Below, in pieces: positions 26,450-34,316 of a stretch of 64,000 bases of DNA; positions within the stretch are counted from its first letter, which is position 1; every line of letters begins with the position of its first letter. The stretch comes from Roseomonas sp. (lineage in GTDB: Bacteria > Pseudomonadota > Alphaproteobacteria > Acetobacterales > Acetobacteraceae): the NCBI GenBank assembly GCA_020249925.1, contig JADCER010000004.1, positions 151,812 through 215,811 of the forward strand, written 5' to 3'. The notes under the pieces were generated by a model. It was given only the letters and a program-made list of their open reading frames with translations, searched no databases and was not told where the DNA came from. A program made the translations under genes and the position numbers.

Positions 26450-27469
26450 TCAGGCGCTGAAGCTTTGCCGCCAAGCAGCCCGGACCGCGTTATGCACCGA
26501 TTCGGGGAGCGGGATATACTCAAGATCAGTTGCCAATTGGCTGCCATTGGCGAAGCACCAATCAAAGAAGCGGCGCACGCTGGCGCTGCGCGCTGCATCG
26601 GTTGGGTTGGTCGGTATCAGGATGAAGGTGGGCGCGACAATTGGCCAGGATTCGGGGCCGGCCTGGTCAATCACATTCGCGGCGAAACCGGGCACGGACC
26701 AATCCGCGGCGGCGGCGGCGGACATGAAGGCCTTGTGTTCGGCCTTGATGAAATTGCCGGCCTTGTTGCGGAGCTGCGTGGCCGCCAACCGGTTGGTCAT
26801 GGCATAGGCGTTTTCCACATAGCCGATCGCACCGCGCACATTGCGCACCGTGCCGGCGACACCTTCATTGCCGCGCGCGCCGGTGCCAGCCGGGAAGCGC
26901 ACCGAAGTCCCCGTGCCAACACGGTCCTTCCATTCCTGCGACACGGCGGCAAGGTAGGAAGTCCACACAAAGGTCGTACCGGAGCCATCCGCACGATAGG
27001 CGGGCGCAATGGCCAGATTGGGCAGCGCAAGCCCCGGATTGATGGCGGCGATTTGCGCATCATTCCAGCGCGTGATCTTGCCCAGAAAAATATCCGCCAG
27101 GATCGGCCCCGTCAGGCGCAGCGCATCATCCTGAATGCCTGGGATATTCACAATGGCGACCAGCGATCCCATCACGGTTGGGAATTGCAGCAGATTGCCC
27201 TCAGTCAATTGCTCGGCCCTCAGCGGCGCATCGGTGGCGCCGAAATCAACCGTGCGGTTGCGGATCTGGTTGATACCCGCGCCCGAGCCCACGGATTGGT
27301 AATTCACCTGAATACCAATGGCGGCGCGCGCGGCTTCCGCCCATTTTTGATAGACGGGGTTGGGGAAGGTCGCCCCCGCGCCGGTGATCTGCGCGGCTTG
27401 GGCCTGGGCGCCAAGGGCAGGAAGGGTCAGGGCGGCGCTGGCGCCGAGAAGGAAGGATCGCCTATCCAC
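26450..27469 (-). CDS. pstS: Phosphate ABC transporter substrate-binding protein PstS
   Basis: PstS is the periplasmic phosphate-binding protein of the Pst system. The 339-residue precursor begins MDRRSFLLGASAALTLPALG with an RRxFL-type signal, suggesting Tat export. After it comes the conserved ITGAGATFPNPVYQKW. Phosphate-contact regions are visible: SVGSGAGINQI, FGATDAPL, and RADGSGTTFVWT. It is the first gene of the pst operon; a Pho box lies about 90 bp upstream. Confidence 0.97.
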   Translation of the reverse strand: MDRRSFLLGASAALTLPALGAQAQAAQITGAGATFPNPVYQKWAEAARAAIGIQVNYQSVGSGAGINQIRNRTVDFGATDAPLRAEQLTEGNLLQFPTVMGSLVAIVNIPGIQDDALRLTGPILADIFLGKITRWNDAQIAAINPGLALPNLAIAPAYRADGSGTTFVWTSYLAAVSQEWKDRVGTGTSVRFPAGTGARGNEGVAGTVRNVRGAIGYVENAYAMTNRLAATQLRNKAGNFIKAEHKAFMSAAAAADWSVPGFAANVIDQAGPESWPIVAPTFILIPTNPTDAARSASVRRFFDWCFANGSQLATDLEYIPLPESVHNAVRAAWRQSFSA

Positions 27470-27558
27470 GGGAATGCTCCGGTTGCTGGAACCATGCCAC
27501 CCCCATCTGGGCGGCGCCTGCCTTCTAGTAAGGGCTGACGACGCTTCGATTTCAGTTT

Positions 27559-27577
27559 GATGAAGCTTTTATGACAA
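27559..27577 (-). promoter_or_regulatory. Pho box upstream of pstS
   Basis: On the minus strand the sequence reads TTGTCATAAAAGCTTCATC, which is two PhoB heptamer-like repeats (TTGTCAT, then GCTTCAT) separated by AAAA, close to the consensus CTGTCATAAATCTGTCA. It lies about 90 bp before the pstS ATG, which supports PhoB control of the whole pstSCAB-phoU-phoB operon. Confidence 0.85.
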
Positions 27578-27610
27578 CCGCCCGGACAAGTCCGAGTGTT
27601 ATCCACAGGG

Positions 27611-28405
27611 CTATTGATACCAACCCGGCCGGCGCTTGGCCTGAAACGCGGCCAGACCGGCTCGGCCCTCTGGCGCGGCGCGCTGCATCCAGCCCTCCTG
27701 CGCCAATTGCGCCACCTGGCGGGGGGAGAGCGTCAGGCCATTGGCCTCCAGGAAGGAGGTTTTGGTGACCGCAATGGCGGTGGGCGCGGAGAGCATCATC
27801 TGGTCAATGATATGCGCGAGCCGCGCTTCAATGGCGTCTGCCGCTACCACCTCATGCACCAGGCCGATGCGGAGTGCCTCGGCCGCGTCAAAGCGTTCAC
27901 CGGTAATGGCGTAGCGGCGGGTTTGCCGAAGGCCGAGTGCATCCACCATATGCGTGCTGATCGGTGTGGGGGCGACGCCGACGCGCACTTCGGTAATGCC
28001 GAACTGCGCGGCCGGGGTGGCCAGCGCCACATCCACGCAGCAGGCAATGCCGACACCGCCACCGAAGCAGGCGCCCTGGATTACGGCAAAGGTCGGTTTG
28101 GGGAATTCATTCAGCTTGCGCATCGCCTCGGTGGTGGCCAGCGATGCGGCGAAGGCCGGTTCGGGCGGGTAGGCGGCCACTTCCGCCAGCCAATCAATAT
28201 CCGCGCCGGCCTGGAAATGCGCGCCAGCGCCGCGAATGATCAGGCCGCGAATGGCGGCATCGGGGCGGAGCTGATCAAGCCCCGCCATCAGCCCTTCCAG
28301 CATGGCGGCGTTATACGCATTGCCCTTATGCGGGCGATTGAGCGTGGCGGTGGCGATGCCGCGCGCATCAATGGCAAGCAGGACGGGTTGTTCGGTTTCG
28401 GTCAT
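27611..28405 (-). CDS. Enoyl-CoA hydratase/isomerase family protein, methylglutaconyl-CoA hydratase-like
   Basis: This is a crotonase-fold enzyme of 264 residues. The oxyanion-hole segments are present (GAGAHFQAGADIDWL near residue 58 and GACFGGGVGIACCVDVAL near residue 106), as is the second catalytic glutamate in FGITEVRVGVAPTPIS near residue 130. The first catalytic glutamate of mitochondrial enoyl-CoA hydratase (GGGCE) is a glycine here, as in the LiuC/AtuE-type hydratases of leucine and terpene degradation, which the TEVRxGxxP segment also resembles. Substrate is not certain. The start MTETEQPV is chosen over a longer frame without similarity. It ends the copper-gene string but is functionally unrelated. 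Confidence 0.85.
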   Translation of the reverse strand: MTETEQPVLLAIDARGIATATLNRPHKGNAYNAAMLEGLMAGLDQLRPDAAIRGLIIRGAGAHFQAGADIDWLAEVAAYPPEPAFAASLATTEAMRKLNEFPKPTFAVIQGACFGGGVGIACCVDVALATPAAQFGITEVRVGVAPTPISTHMVDALGLRQTRRYAITGERFDAAEALRIGLVHEVVAADAIEARLAHIIDQMMLSAPTAIAVTKTSFLEANGLTLSPRQVAQLAQEGWMQRAAPEGRAGLAAFQAKRRPGWYQ

Positions 28406-28471
28406 GGTTGGGCTTCCTGAGCTTTGGGCGCATTCTCCCCCCATGCGGGCCTTGGCGCCAGACCCGCGCGG

Positions 28472-28939
28472 TTAGGCAAGCTTTGCGCCCCGCATGCGCA
28501 ACCAGGCGAAATGGCTGCCATCCGCGCGCCAGGCGATCACGTCATAAAGTTCCGGCTCATGGCCGGGGATTTCCATGCCCGGGGTTCCAATCGGCATGGC
28601 GGGAACAGCAAGACCCACCACGCCCGGCAGGTTTTCGGCCAATGCACGGCGGATTGCCAATGCCGGCACATGCCCTTCAATCTTGAGCCAGCCCGCAATT
28701 CGGGCCGCATGGCAGGACAGCAAATCCGATGGCGTACCCAGCATCCGCCTGAAGGGCGTGACGGATGGCACAATCCGATCCGTCACCGCAAAACCTTCTT
28801 CCCGCAGATGCGCAACCCAGCCCGCGCAGCATCCGCAATTCGGGTCGCGCCAGACCTCAGCGCTTTCGCGCCGTTGCGTGAGTGCGGGGCTGGCAAGCAT
28901 GGAAAGGCTTGCAATCGTGGTTATGCGCCGTGACAGCAT
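28472..28939 (-). CDS. DUF411 family metal-binding protein, secreted
   Basis: DUF411 proteins are small periplasmic proteins often encoded with copper-resistance genes and thought to bind copper or other soft metals. The 155-residue precursor starts MLSRRITTIASLSMLASPAL (signal peptide). The mature part carries the family's cysteine motif DPNCGCCAGWVAHL near residue 37, a further Cys-His in LLSCHAARI, and the conserved end YDVIAWRADGSHFAWL. It lies 16 nt after copD in the copC-copD-DUF411 group. Confidence 0.88.
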   Translation of the reverse strand: MLSRRITTIASLSMLASPALTQRRESAEVWRDPNCGCCAGWVAHLREEGFAVTDRIVPSVTPFRRMLGTPSDLLSCHAARIAGWLKIEGHVPALAIRRALAENLPGVVGLAVPAMPIGTPGMEIPGHEPELYDVIAWRADGSHFAWLRMRGAKLA

Positions 28940-28955
28940 GGCCGGGCCCTCTCCC

Positions 28956-29864
28956 TCAGTTTTGCACGCGATGGCCGTAATCCACCGGATGGACCGATAC
29001 CATCTCGGCTGCCGCATAGAAGGCCAGCGCGACCAGCAGCATTTCAAGCCGAATGGATGCGGCAAGACGCGCGCCAGCACCGGCATCGCCCCGCGCGAGC
29101 GCCGGCGTATGGCGCTGGCGGTTCCAGAGGGCGAGGCCGAGGGCGGCCAAAACCGCCAAGACCTTCCACGCCAAGGCCCAGCCATGCCAGGCATCAAAAA
29201 TGCGGTCCAGCCGCAATGTCAGATACCAGCTCAACAACATGCCAGAAGCGATCATGGCGCTGACCGCCCACATCGCCGCCTTGCTCCAATCCTGGATCAG
29301 CCTTGCGGCGCTGGTGCCATCACGGCGTTGCGCCACCCACAACAAGGGCGGCAGTGACCCAACCCAAAAGGCAACGACGGCAAGGTGGACGACAACAAGC
29401 GCGGCGATTTCCTGACGTGGGGCAAACAGCATGGAATGCCCCATCGCCGCATAGGAAGCGACAACCAGCAAAGCGCCAATCGCCGTAATGGCTGGCCCAA
29501 TGCGCCATGCGGTGGCAGCCGCGGTGAGCAATACAAGCCCCGCTACGCGCAGCCAGAAAGCATCGCCAATACGCGAACGCATCACGGCAGCCCAGACATC
29601 TGCATTGAAAACGCTGGCACCGGCGGTCAGCACCAGCACACGCAGCGTGAGTGCGACCACCGACAACAGCAAGCCCGCCGCGATGGTGCCGAGCAAGCTT
29701 TGGCGCAGTTTTGCCGCCTCATTCGGTTCAAGCCGGTGGCCGAAACCAATGGCGAATAGGCCAAGCCCGGCGGCGCCGATGGTGGCGATATAATAGAGCG
29801 CCCTGATGATGACGGTGATGCCATCCAGCAGGGACGCGTCAGGCTGCAGATATTCAAGGATCAT
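28956..29864 (-). CDS. copD: Copper resistance protein CopD (PcoD) family membrane protein
   Basis: This is an inner-membrane protein thought to carry copper from periplasmic CopC across the membrane. The 302 residues contain about eight hydrophobic helices. Histidines sit in membrane segments typical of CopD (SYAAMGHSMLFAPRQE, LVVVHLAVVAFWVGSLPPLL) and in a short C-terminal SVHPVDYGHRVQN tail. The start overlaps the copC stop by 4 nt, implying tight coupling between binding protein and transporter. Confidence 0.9.
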   Translation of the reverse strand: MILEYLQPDASLLDGITVIIRALYYIATIGAAGLGLFAIGFGHRLEPNEAAKLRQSLLGTIAAGLLLSVVALTLRVLVLTAGASVFNADVWAAVMRSRIGDAFWLRVAGLVLLTAAATAWRIGPAITAIGALLVVASYAAMGHSMLFAPRQEIAALVVVHLAVVAFWVGSLPPLLWVAQRRDGTSAARLIQDWSKAAMWAVSAMIASGMLLSWYLTLRLDRIFDAWHGWALAWKVLAVLAALGLALWNRQRHTPALARGDAGAGARLAASIRLEMLLVALAFYAAAEMVSVHPVDYGHRVQN

Positions 29865-30250
29865 GGGCGGTTCGGCGCTTCTATCCGGAAGGGGATGACG
29901 CCACCCACCGGATGCCCATCAGCCGAGATGATGCGCCATTCCGCACGATAGGCACCGGTTGGGAGCGGCGGTAGGGCGATGATTTCCCTGCTTGTGGTTC
30001 GGATGCTGCGGCGCGGCAGCGAAATCTCCTCGGTCCCTTCACGATAAAGCCTGAGCGCCGTGACTTGCACCCTTTCGTTGAACAGCAGTTCGATCTGTTC
30101 AGGCGCTTGCATCAGGACAGCGCCGGCGGCCGGCACGGATTGCCGCAGTTCCGAATGGGCAGCGGCGGGCAGGCTGGCGAAAAGCAGAGGGAGCAACAGC
30201 ACTGCCCCGCGCCTTGATGCGGGAAAGAGTTTGGTCAATGCGATGTCCAT
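29861..30250 (-). CDS. copC: Periplasmic copper-binding protein CopC
   Basis: CopC is a beta-barrel periplasmic copper protein. The 129-residue precursor has a signal peptide ending in LPAAAHSEL, so the mature protein would begin with or near the N-terminal histidine of the Cu(II) brace. The other ligands are visible as the Asp-His pair in ISADGHPVGG near residue 110, and the family's NERVQVTALRLY strand is present. No Met-rich Cu(I) site is seen, which fits the common Cu(II)-only type. It is first in the operon copC-copD-DUF411. Confidence 0.92.
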   Translation of the reverse strand: MDIALTKLFPASRRGAVLLLPLLFASLPAAAHSELRQSVPAAGAVLMQAPEQIELLFNERVQVTALRLYREGTEEISLPRRSIRTTSREIIALPPLPTGAYRAEWRIISADGHPVGGVIPFRIEAPNRP

Positions 30251-30528
30251 TGAAGCTTGTTTTGCCTTCCGAACTTTACTGCCAGCCTATGGAGCTTCCC
30301 CCAGTGGCAAGGTCAATACCGGTGCCATGAATGGGCATGCCCGCGCCTTTGCGCGATCCGCATCAGGCGATTTTCCTCTGAGCGTCCGAGTAACGAGGCA
30401 CATACCCGACTATTTTCCTGAAAACCAGGTTTGCCCATGTCAGCATGGCCTCAATTGAGGCCCCATTGGCGCGCCAGGCGAAACCGGGCCAGTCTATGCC
30501 CTTGCAGCCTTACCCGCGGAGATCAGCC

Positions 30529-32229
30529 ATGCCCGCTTCCCGTCCCACGCTCAGTGGCCCGCGCCATGCGATTTCGGCGGGGCATTATCTGGCGGCCTCC
30601 GCCGGTTATGCGGTGCTGGAAGCGGGGGGCAATGCGGTGGATGCGGGGTGTGCGGCTGGGATAGCGCTTGGCGTGCTGCTGCCCGATTTGGTGAATGTGG
30701 CGGGGGTGGCGCCCATCATGATCCGGCTGGCGAGCGGGCAGGTAGAAACCATCGCGGGGCTGGGGCATTGGCCGGCATCTCTGCCGCCTGATGTCTTCAT
30801 GCGCGAACATGGCGGGACGATTCCGGAAGGCGTGCGCCGCACTGTGGTGCCTGCCGCGCCGGATGCCTGGATCACGGCCTTGGAACGGCATGGCACCATG
30901 GGCTTTGGCGATGTGGCGCAATATGCCATTCGCTATGCGGTGGAAGGCTTCGCGGTTTATCCGCTGCTGGCGGAAACCGTAGCGACGCATACGGCAGAAT
31001 ATGCGCGCTGGCCATCCAATGCGGCGATTTTCCTGCCCGGCGGCGCGCCGCCGAAAATCGGTGAGCGCTTCATCCAAAGCGATTTGGCGCGCAGCCTTAC
31101 GTATATGGTGGAGGAAGAAAAACGCGCCGCATCCAAGGGCAGGCTTTCAGGGCTGGCGGCAGCGCATGCGGCGTTTTATCGCGGCGATATCGCGCGCGAG
31201 ATCGTGGCCTTTCAGCGCCGCGAAGGTGGCTTTCTTTCCATGGAGGATATGGCGGGTTTTCATTCAAGGATTGAACCCGCAATCTCGCGCCGCTGGCGTG
31301 GGCATGAGGTGATTACCTGCGGCCCCTGGTGCCAAGGCCCGGCGCTATTGGAAGCGTTGCTATTGATGGAACGCGCCGGGCTGGATGGGCTGGAACACAA
31401 CTCGGCGGAATATCTGCACCTGTTTACCGAATGCGTGAAAGCGGCCATGGCGGATCGCGAATATCATTTCGGTGATCCCGCCTTCATTGATGTGCCGCTG
31501 GATCAGCTATTGTCGGATGCGCATCTGGCGGCGCGCGTGGCGGAGATGGACCCGGTGCGCGCGCATCCCGCCATGTATCCGCCACTGCTTGGTGCGGGGC
31601 GCGCGGCAGATGGGCCGGTCAGGCGCGATCTGCCGAAGATTGAAGCCGATACATCCTATGTCGCGGTGGTGGATCGTTGGGGCAATGCCTTCAGCGCGAC
31701 CCCTTCCGATGGGTCCTGGAATTCGCCCGTGGTGCCGGGGCTTGGCCTGATCCCATCCAATCGCGGCAGCCAAAGCCGGCCTGATCCCGCGCATCCTGCC
31801 GGCGTGGCGCCCGGCAAGCGCCCGCGCCTGACGCCGAACCCCGCCATGGTGGTGACGCGTGCCGGTGGCGTGATGCCCTTCGGCACGCCGGGCGGCGATG
31901 TGCAAATCCAGGCCATGCTGCAGGTGATGTTGAATGTGCTGCATTTCGGCATGGAATTGCAGGAAGCGATCGAAGCGCCGCGCGTCTCCTCCTATGCGTT
32001 TCCGTCATCCTTCGCGCCGTTTGATTATTTTCCGCGGCGCCTTGCAGTGGAAACACGCATTCCGGAAGCCACGCGCAATGCACTCGCGGGGCGCGGACAT
32101 GACATCAAGGAATGGCCTGATATCACCTGGCTTGCCGGGAGTGTGGAGGCGGTGATGTCCGACCCCGCAGCCGGGCTGGTGCGCGCCGGCGCCGATCCCA
32201 GGCGCCCGGCCTATGCGATTGCGGGATGA
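30529..32229 (+). CDS. ggt: Gamma-glutamyltransferase family protein (Ntn hydrolase)
   Basis: These proteins are made as one chain that cleaves itself to expose a catalytic threonine, and they hydrolyse or transfer gamma-glutamyl or related amide groups. The 566-residue chain has the family opening RHAISAGHYLAASAGYAVLE and GGNAVDAGCAAGIALG. The presumed processing threonine lies in EADTSYVAVVDRWGNA, where classical enzymes have TTH, and TPGGDVQIQAMLQV is near the end. No clear signal peptide is seen, so a cytoplasmic form is likely. The ATG at 30529 has GGAG seven bases upstream; 30496 is an alternative start. The next gene overlaps its end. Confidence 0.88.
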   Translation: MPASRPTLSGPRHAISAGHYLAASAGYAVLEAGGNAVDAGCAAGIALGVLLPDLVNVAGVAPIMIRLASGQVETIAGLGHWPASLPPDVFMREHGGTIPEGVRRTVVPAAPDAWITALERHGTMGFGDVAQYAIRYAVEGFAVYPLLAETVATHTAEYARWPSNAAIFLPGGAPPKIGERFIQSDLARSLTYMVEEEKRAASKGRLSGLAAAHAAFYRGDIAREIVAFQRREGGFLSMEDMAGFHSRIEPAISRRWRGHEVITCGPWCQGPALLEALLLMERAGLDGLEHNSAEYLHLFTECVKAAMADREYHFGDPAFIDVPLDQLLSDAHLAARVAEMDPVRAHPAMYPPLLGAGRAADGPVRRDLPKIEADTSYVAVVDRWGNAFSATPSDGSWNSPVVPGLGLIPSNRGSQSRPDPAHPAGVAPGKRPRLTPNPAMVVTRAGGVMPFGTPGGDVQIQAMLQVMLNVLHFGMELQEAIEAPRVSSYAFPSSFAPFDYFPRRLAVETRIPEATRNALAGRGHDIKEWPDITWLAGSVEAVMSDPAAGLVRAGADPRRPAYAIAG

Positions 32230-34085
32230 GCGCACTGGCCGAAACTGGGGCGCTGCTGGATCAGGCGATGGCGCGGCTGAATGCGCAGGATTTTCCCGCC
32301 GCCGCAGCGCTGTTCAACCGTGCCATCGCGCTTGGGCTGGATGCGCCGGAAATTCGCAATAATCTCGGTCAGGCCTTGCGATTTTCAGGCGATCTGCCGG
32401 GGGCCGAGGCCGCCTATCGTGAAGCATTGCGCCAACGCCCTGCTTATATACGCGCGGCGGCCAATCTGGTGACAATGCTACTGCCGGCGCGGGCTGATGC
32501 CGCGCAGGCGGTGATTGCGGCTGCGCTTGCCGCCGGCGCCGGAGAGGATTTGCACCGTGCGGTCGCCGTGCCTTGGCGGGATGCCGGGCGTCTGGACCGT
32601 GCCGTTTTCCATTTGCGGGCGCTGCTTGAAACAGCGCCGGGCGATGCGCTGATGCGGAATGAATTGGGCACGGCGCTGATGGGTTTAGGCCAGCCGAGTG
32701 CCGCGCTTCCCCATCTGGCGCGCGTCGCTGAAGAATTGCCGGATCGCGCCGATGCCAAGGTGAATTATGGCCTCGCCTTGCAGCAATCGGGCGATATTGG
32801 TGCGGCCATGGCGGTACAGCGCCGGGCCATTGCGCAAGACCCGCTCTGCCGCCCTGCTTGGCAGAATTTGCTGCTGGGTTTGAATTACATGCCGGGCATC
32901 ACGGCAGAAGAAGTGGCGGCGGCGCATCGCGCCTATGCCGCGCGGTTTGGCCGCCCTGCGCCTGCCCCCTTCGCCAATACACCTGACCCGGATCGGCGGC
33001 TGCGCATTGGCATGCTTTCCGGTGATTTTCGCCAGCATCCTGTTGGGTATTTTCTGGAAGCGGCGATTTCGGCGCATCAGCGCGCCGGGTTTCATCTCAC
33101 GGCCTATGATATCGGCAAACGCACCGATGCCACTACGGCCAGGTTGCGCGGGATTTTCGATGCCTGGCGTTCTGTGGGTGCTTTGAAAGATGAGGCGATT
33201 GTCGCGCAAATCCGCGCCGATGGAATTGATATTCTGGTGGATCTGACGGGCCATACGGAGACCAGCCGGATCGGCGTGATGGAATATCGCCCCGCACCGG
33301 TGCAGGTAAGCTGGATTGGTTATGCCAATACCAATGGCGTGGCCGCGATGGATTGGATCATTGCCGATGCCGTTGCGCTGCCACCGGAAGACGAAGCGCT
33401 TTACATCGAAAAATCACTCCGGCTGCCGGGATGTTATTTGTGCTACACACCACCGCGAGAAGCCGTGGCGCCAAGCCCGCCGCCGATGCTGCGCCATGGC
33501 CATGTGACTTTTGGCTGCTTCAATAACCTCGCCAAGATCAATGACGAAGTTCTTGCCGCCTGGGCGGCCATCCTGAACCGTCTGCCCGATGCGCGGCTTT
33601 TGCTGAAAACGGCTGCCTTGCGAGAGGCTGAGACGGCGCAAAAACTCCGCGCGCGTTTCGCGGCAGCAGGGGGCGATGTCGCGCGGCTTGATCTGGAAGG
33701 CCATAGCCTGCGCGCGGCGTATTTTGCCCGCTATGCGGCTGTGGATTTCATGCTGGACCCCTTCCCCTTTCCGGGCGGCACCACAACGGCCGAGGCAATC
33801 CATGCCGGCGTGCCCACCCTGACGCGGCGCGGGCGCGGGGGCATGATCAGCCGCAATGGCGAAACGCTGTTGAGTGCCGTCGGCTTGCAGGATTGGATCG
33901 CCGCCGATGCCGCGGATTACATCGAAAAGGCGGTGGCCTTCGCGCGCGACCCAGACGGGCTGGCCGCCATACGTGCCCGGCTTTCATTGGGGCCTTTGGG
34001 CGATGCTGGCGCCTATGCCCGCGGGCTTGAGGCCGCCTGGCGCATCATTTGGCGGGATTGGTGCGCCCGCCAAGGGGGCAGGTGA
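32226..34085 (+). CDS. TPR-repeat glycosyltransferase, GT41 (O-GlcNAc transferase-like)
   Basis: The N-terminal 230 or so residues form tetratricopeptide repeats (for example AQDFPAAAALFNRAIALGLD, then EIRNNLGQALRFSGDLPGAE). The C-terminal half is the GT41/SPINDLY-type glycosyltransferase domain: RIGMLSGDFRQHPVGYFLEA near residue 259, DILVDLTGHTETSRIGVMEY, PAPVQVSWIGYANTNG, and the end DPFPFPGGTTTAEAIHAGVP, which in O-GlcNAc transferases contributes to UDP-sugar binding. Length 619. Its target proteins are unknown. The ATG overlaps the ggt stop by 4 nt. Confidence 0.92.
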   Translation: MSALAETGALLDQAMARLNAQDFPAAAALFNRAIALGLDAPEIRNNLGQALRFSGDLPGAEAAYREALRQRPAYIRAAANLVTMLLPARADAAQAVIAAALAAGAGEDLHRAVAVPWRDAGRLDRAVFHLRALLETAPGDALMRNELGTALMGLGQPSAALPHLARVAEELPDRADAKVNYGLALQQSGDIGAAMAVQRRAIAQDPLCRPAWQNLLLGLNYMPGITAEEVAAAHRAYAARFGRPAPAPFANTPDPDRRLRIGMLSGDFRQHPVGYFLEAAISAHQRAGFHLTAYDIGKRTDATTARLRGIFDAWRSVGALKDEAIVAQIRADGIDILVDLTGHTETSRIGVMEYRPAPVQVSWIGYANTNGVAAMDWIIADAVALPPEDEALYIEKSLRLPGCYLCYTPPREAVAPSPPPMLRHGHVTFGCFNNLAKINDEVLAAWAAILNRLPDARLLLKTAALREAETAQKLRARFAAAGGDVARLDLEGHSLRAAYFARYAAVDFMLDPFPFPGGTTTAEAIHAGVPTLTRRGRGGMISRNGETLLSAVGLQDWIAADAADYIEKAVAFARDPDGLAAIRARLSLGPLGDAGAYARGLEAAWRIIWRDWCARQGGR

Positions 34086-34132
34086 GGGGCGATTTAACGC
34101 GGCGCGGAAAAGGTCTAGTAAGCCTTGGCCTG

Positions 34133-34215
34133 GCCCGCCTGGCGGAATGGTAGACGCAGCGGACTTAAAATCCGCAGCCCGCAAGGGTGTGGGGGTTCGA
34201 GTCCCCCGGTGGGCA
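34133..34215 (+). tRNA. tRNA-Leu (anticodon UAA)
   Basis: The 83-nt sequence folds as a long-variable-arm tRNA. The acceptor stem is GCCCGCC paired with GGTGGGC (one G-U). The anticodon stem GCGGA/TCCGC encloses the loop CTTAAAA with anticodon TAA, and the T-arm is GGGGGTTCGAGTCCCCC. The CCA end is not encoded. It lies 47 bp after the GT41 gene on the same strand. Confidence 0.96.
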
Positions 34216-34316
34216 GGCATATGCAGCAATGCGGTATCAGAGTCGGCGCAACGCCTCTGCCCAAGCCTTTGTCCTGGCAGGGTCAATCATAAACTCCGGG
34301 AAGTGCAAAATGGTGT

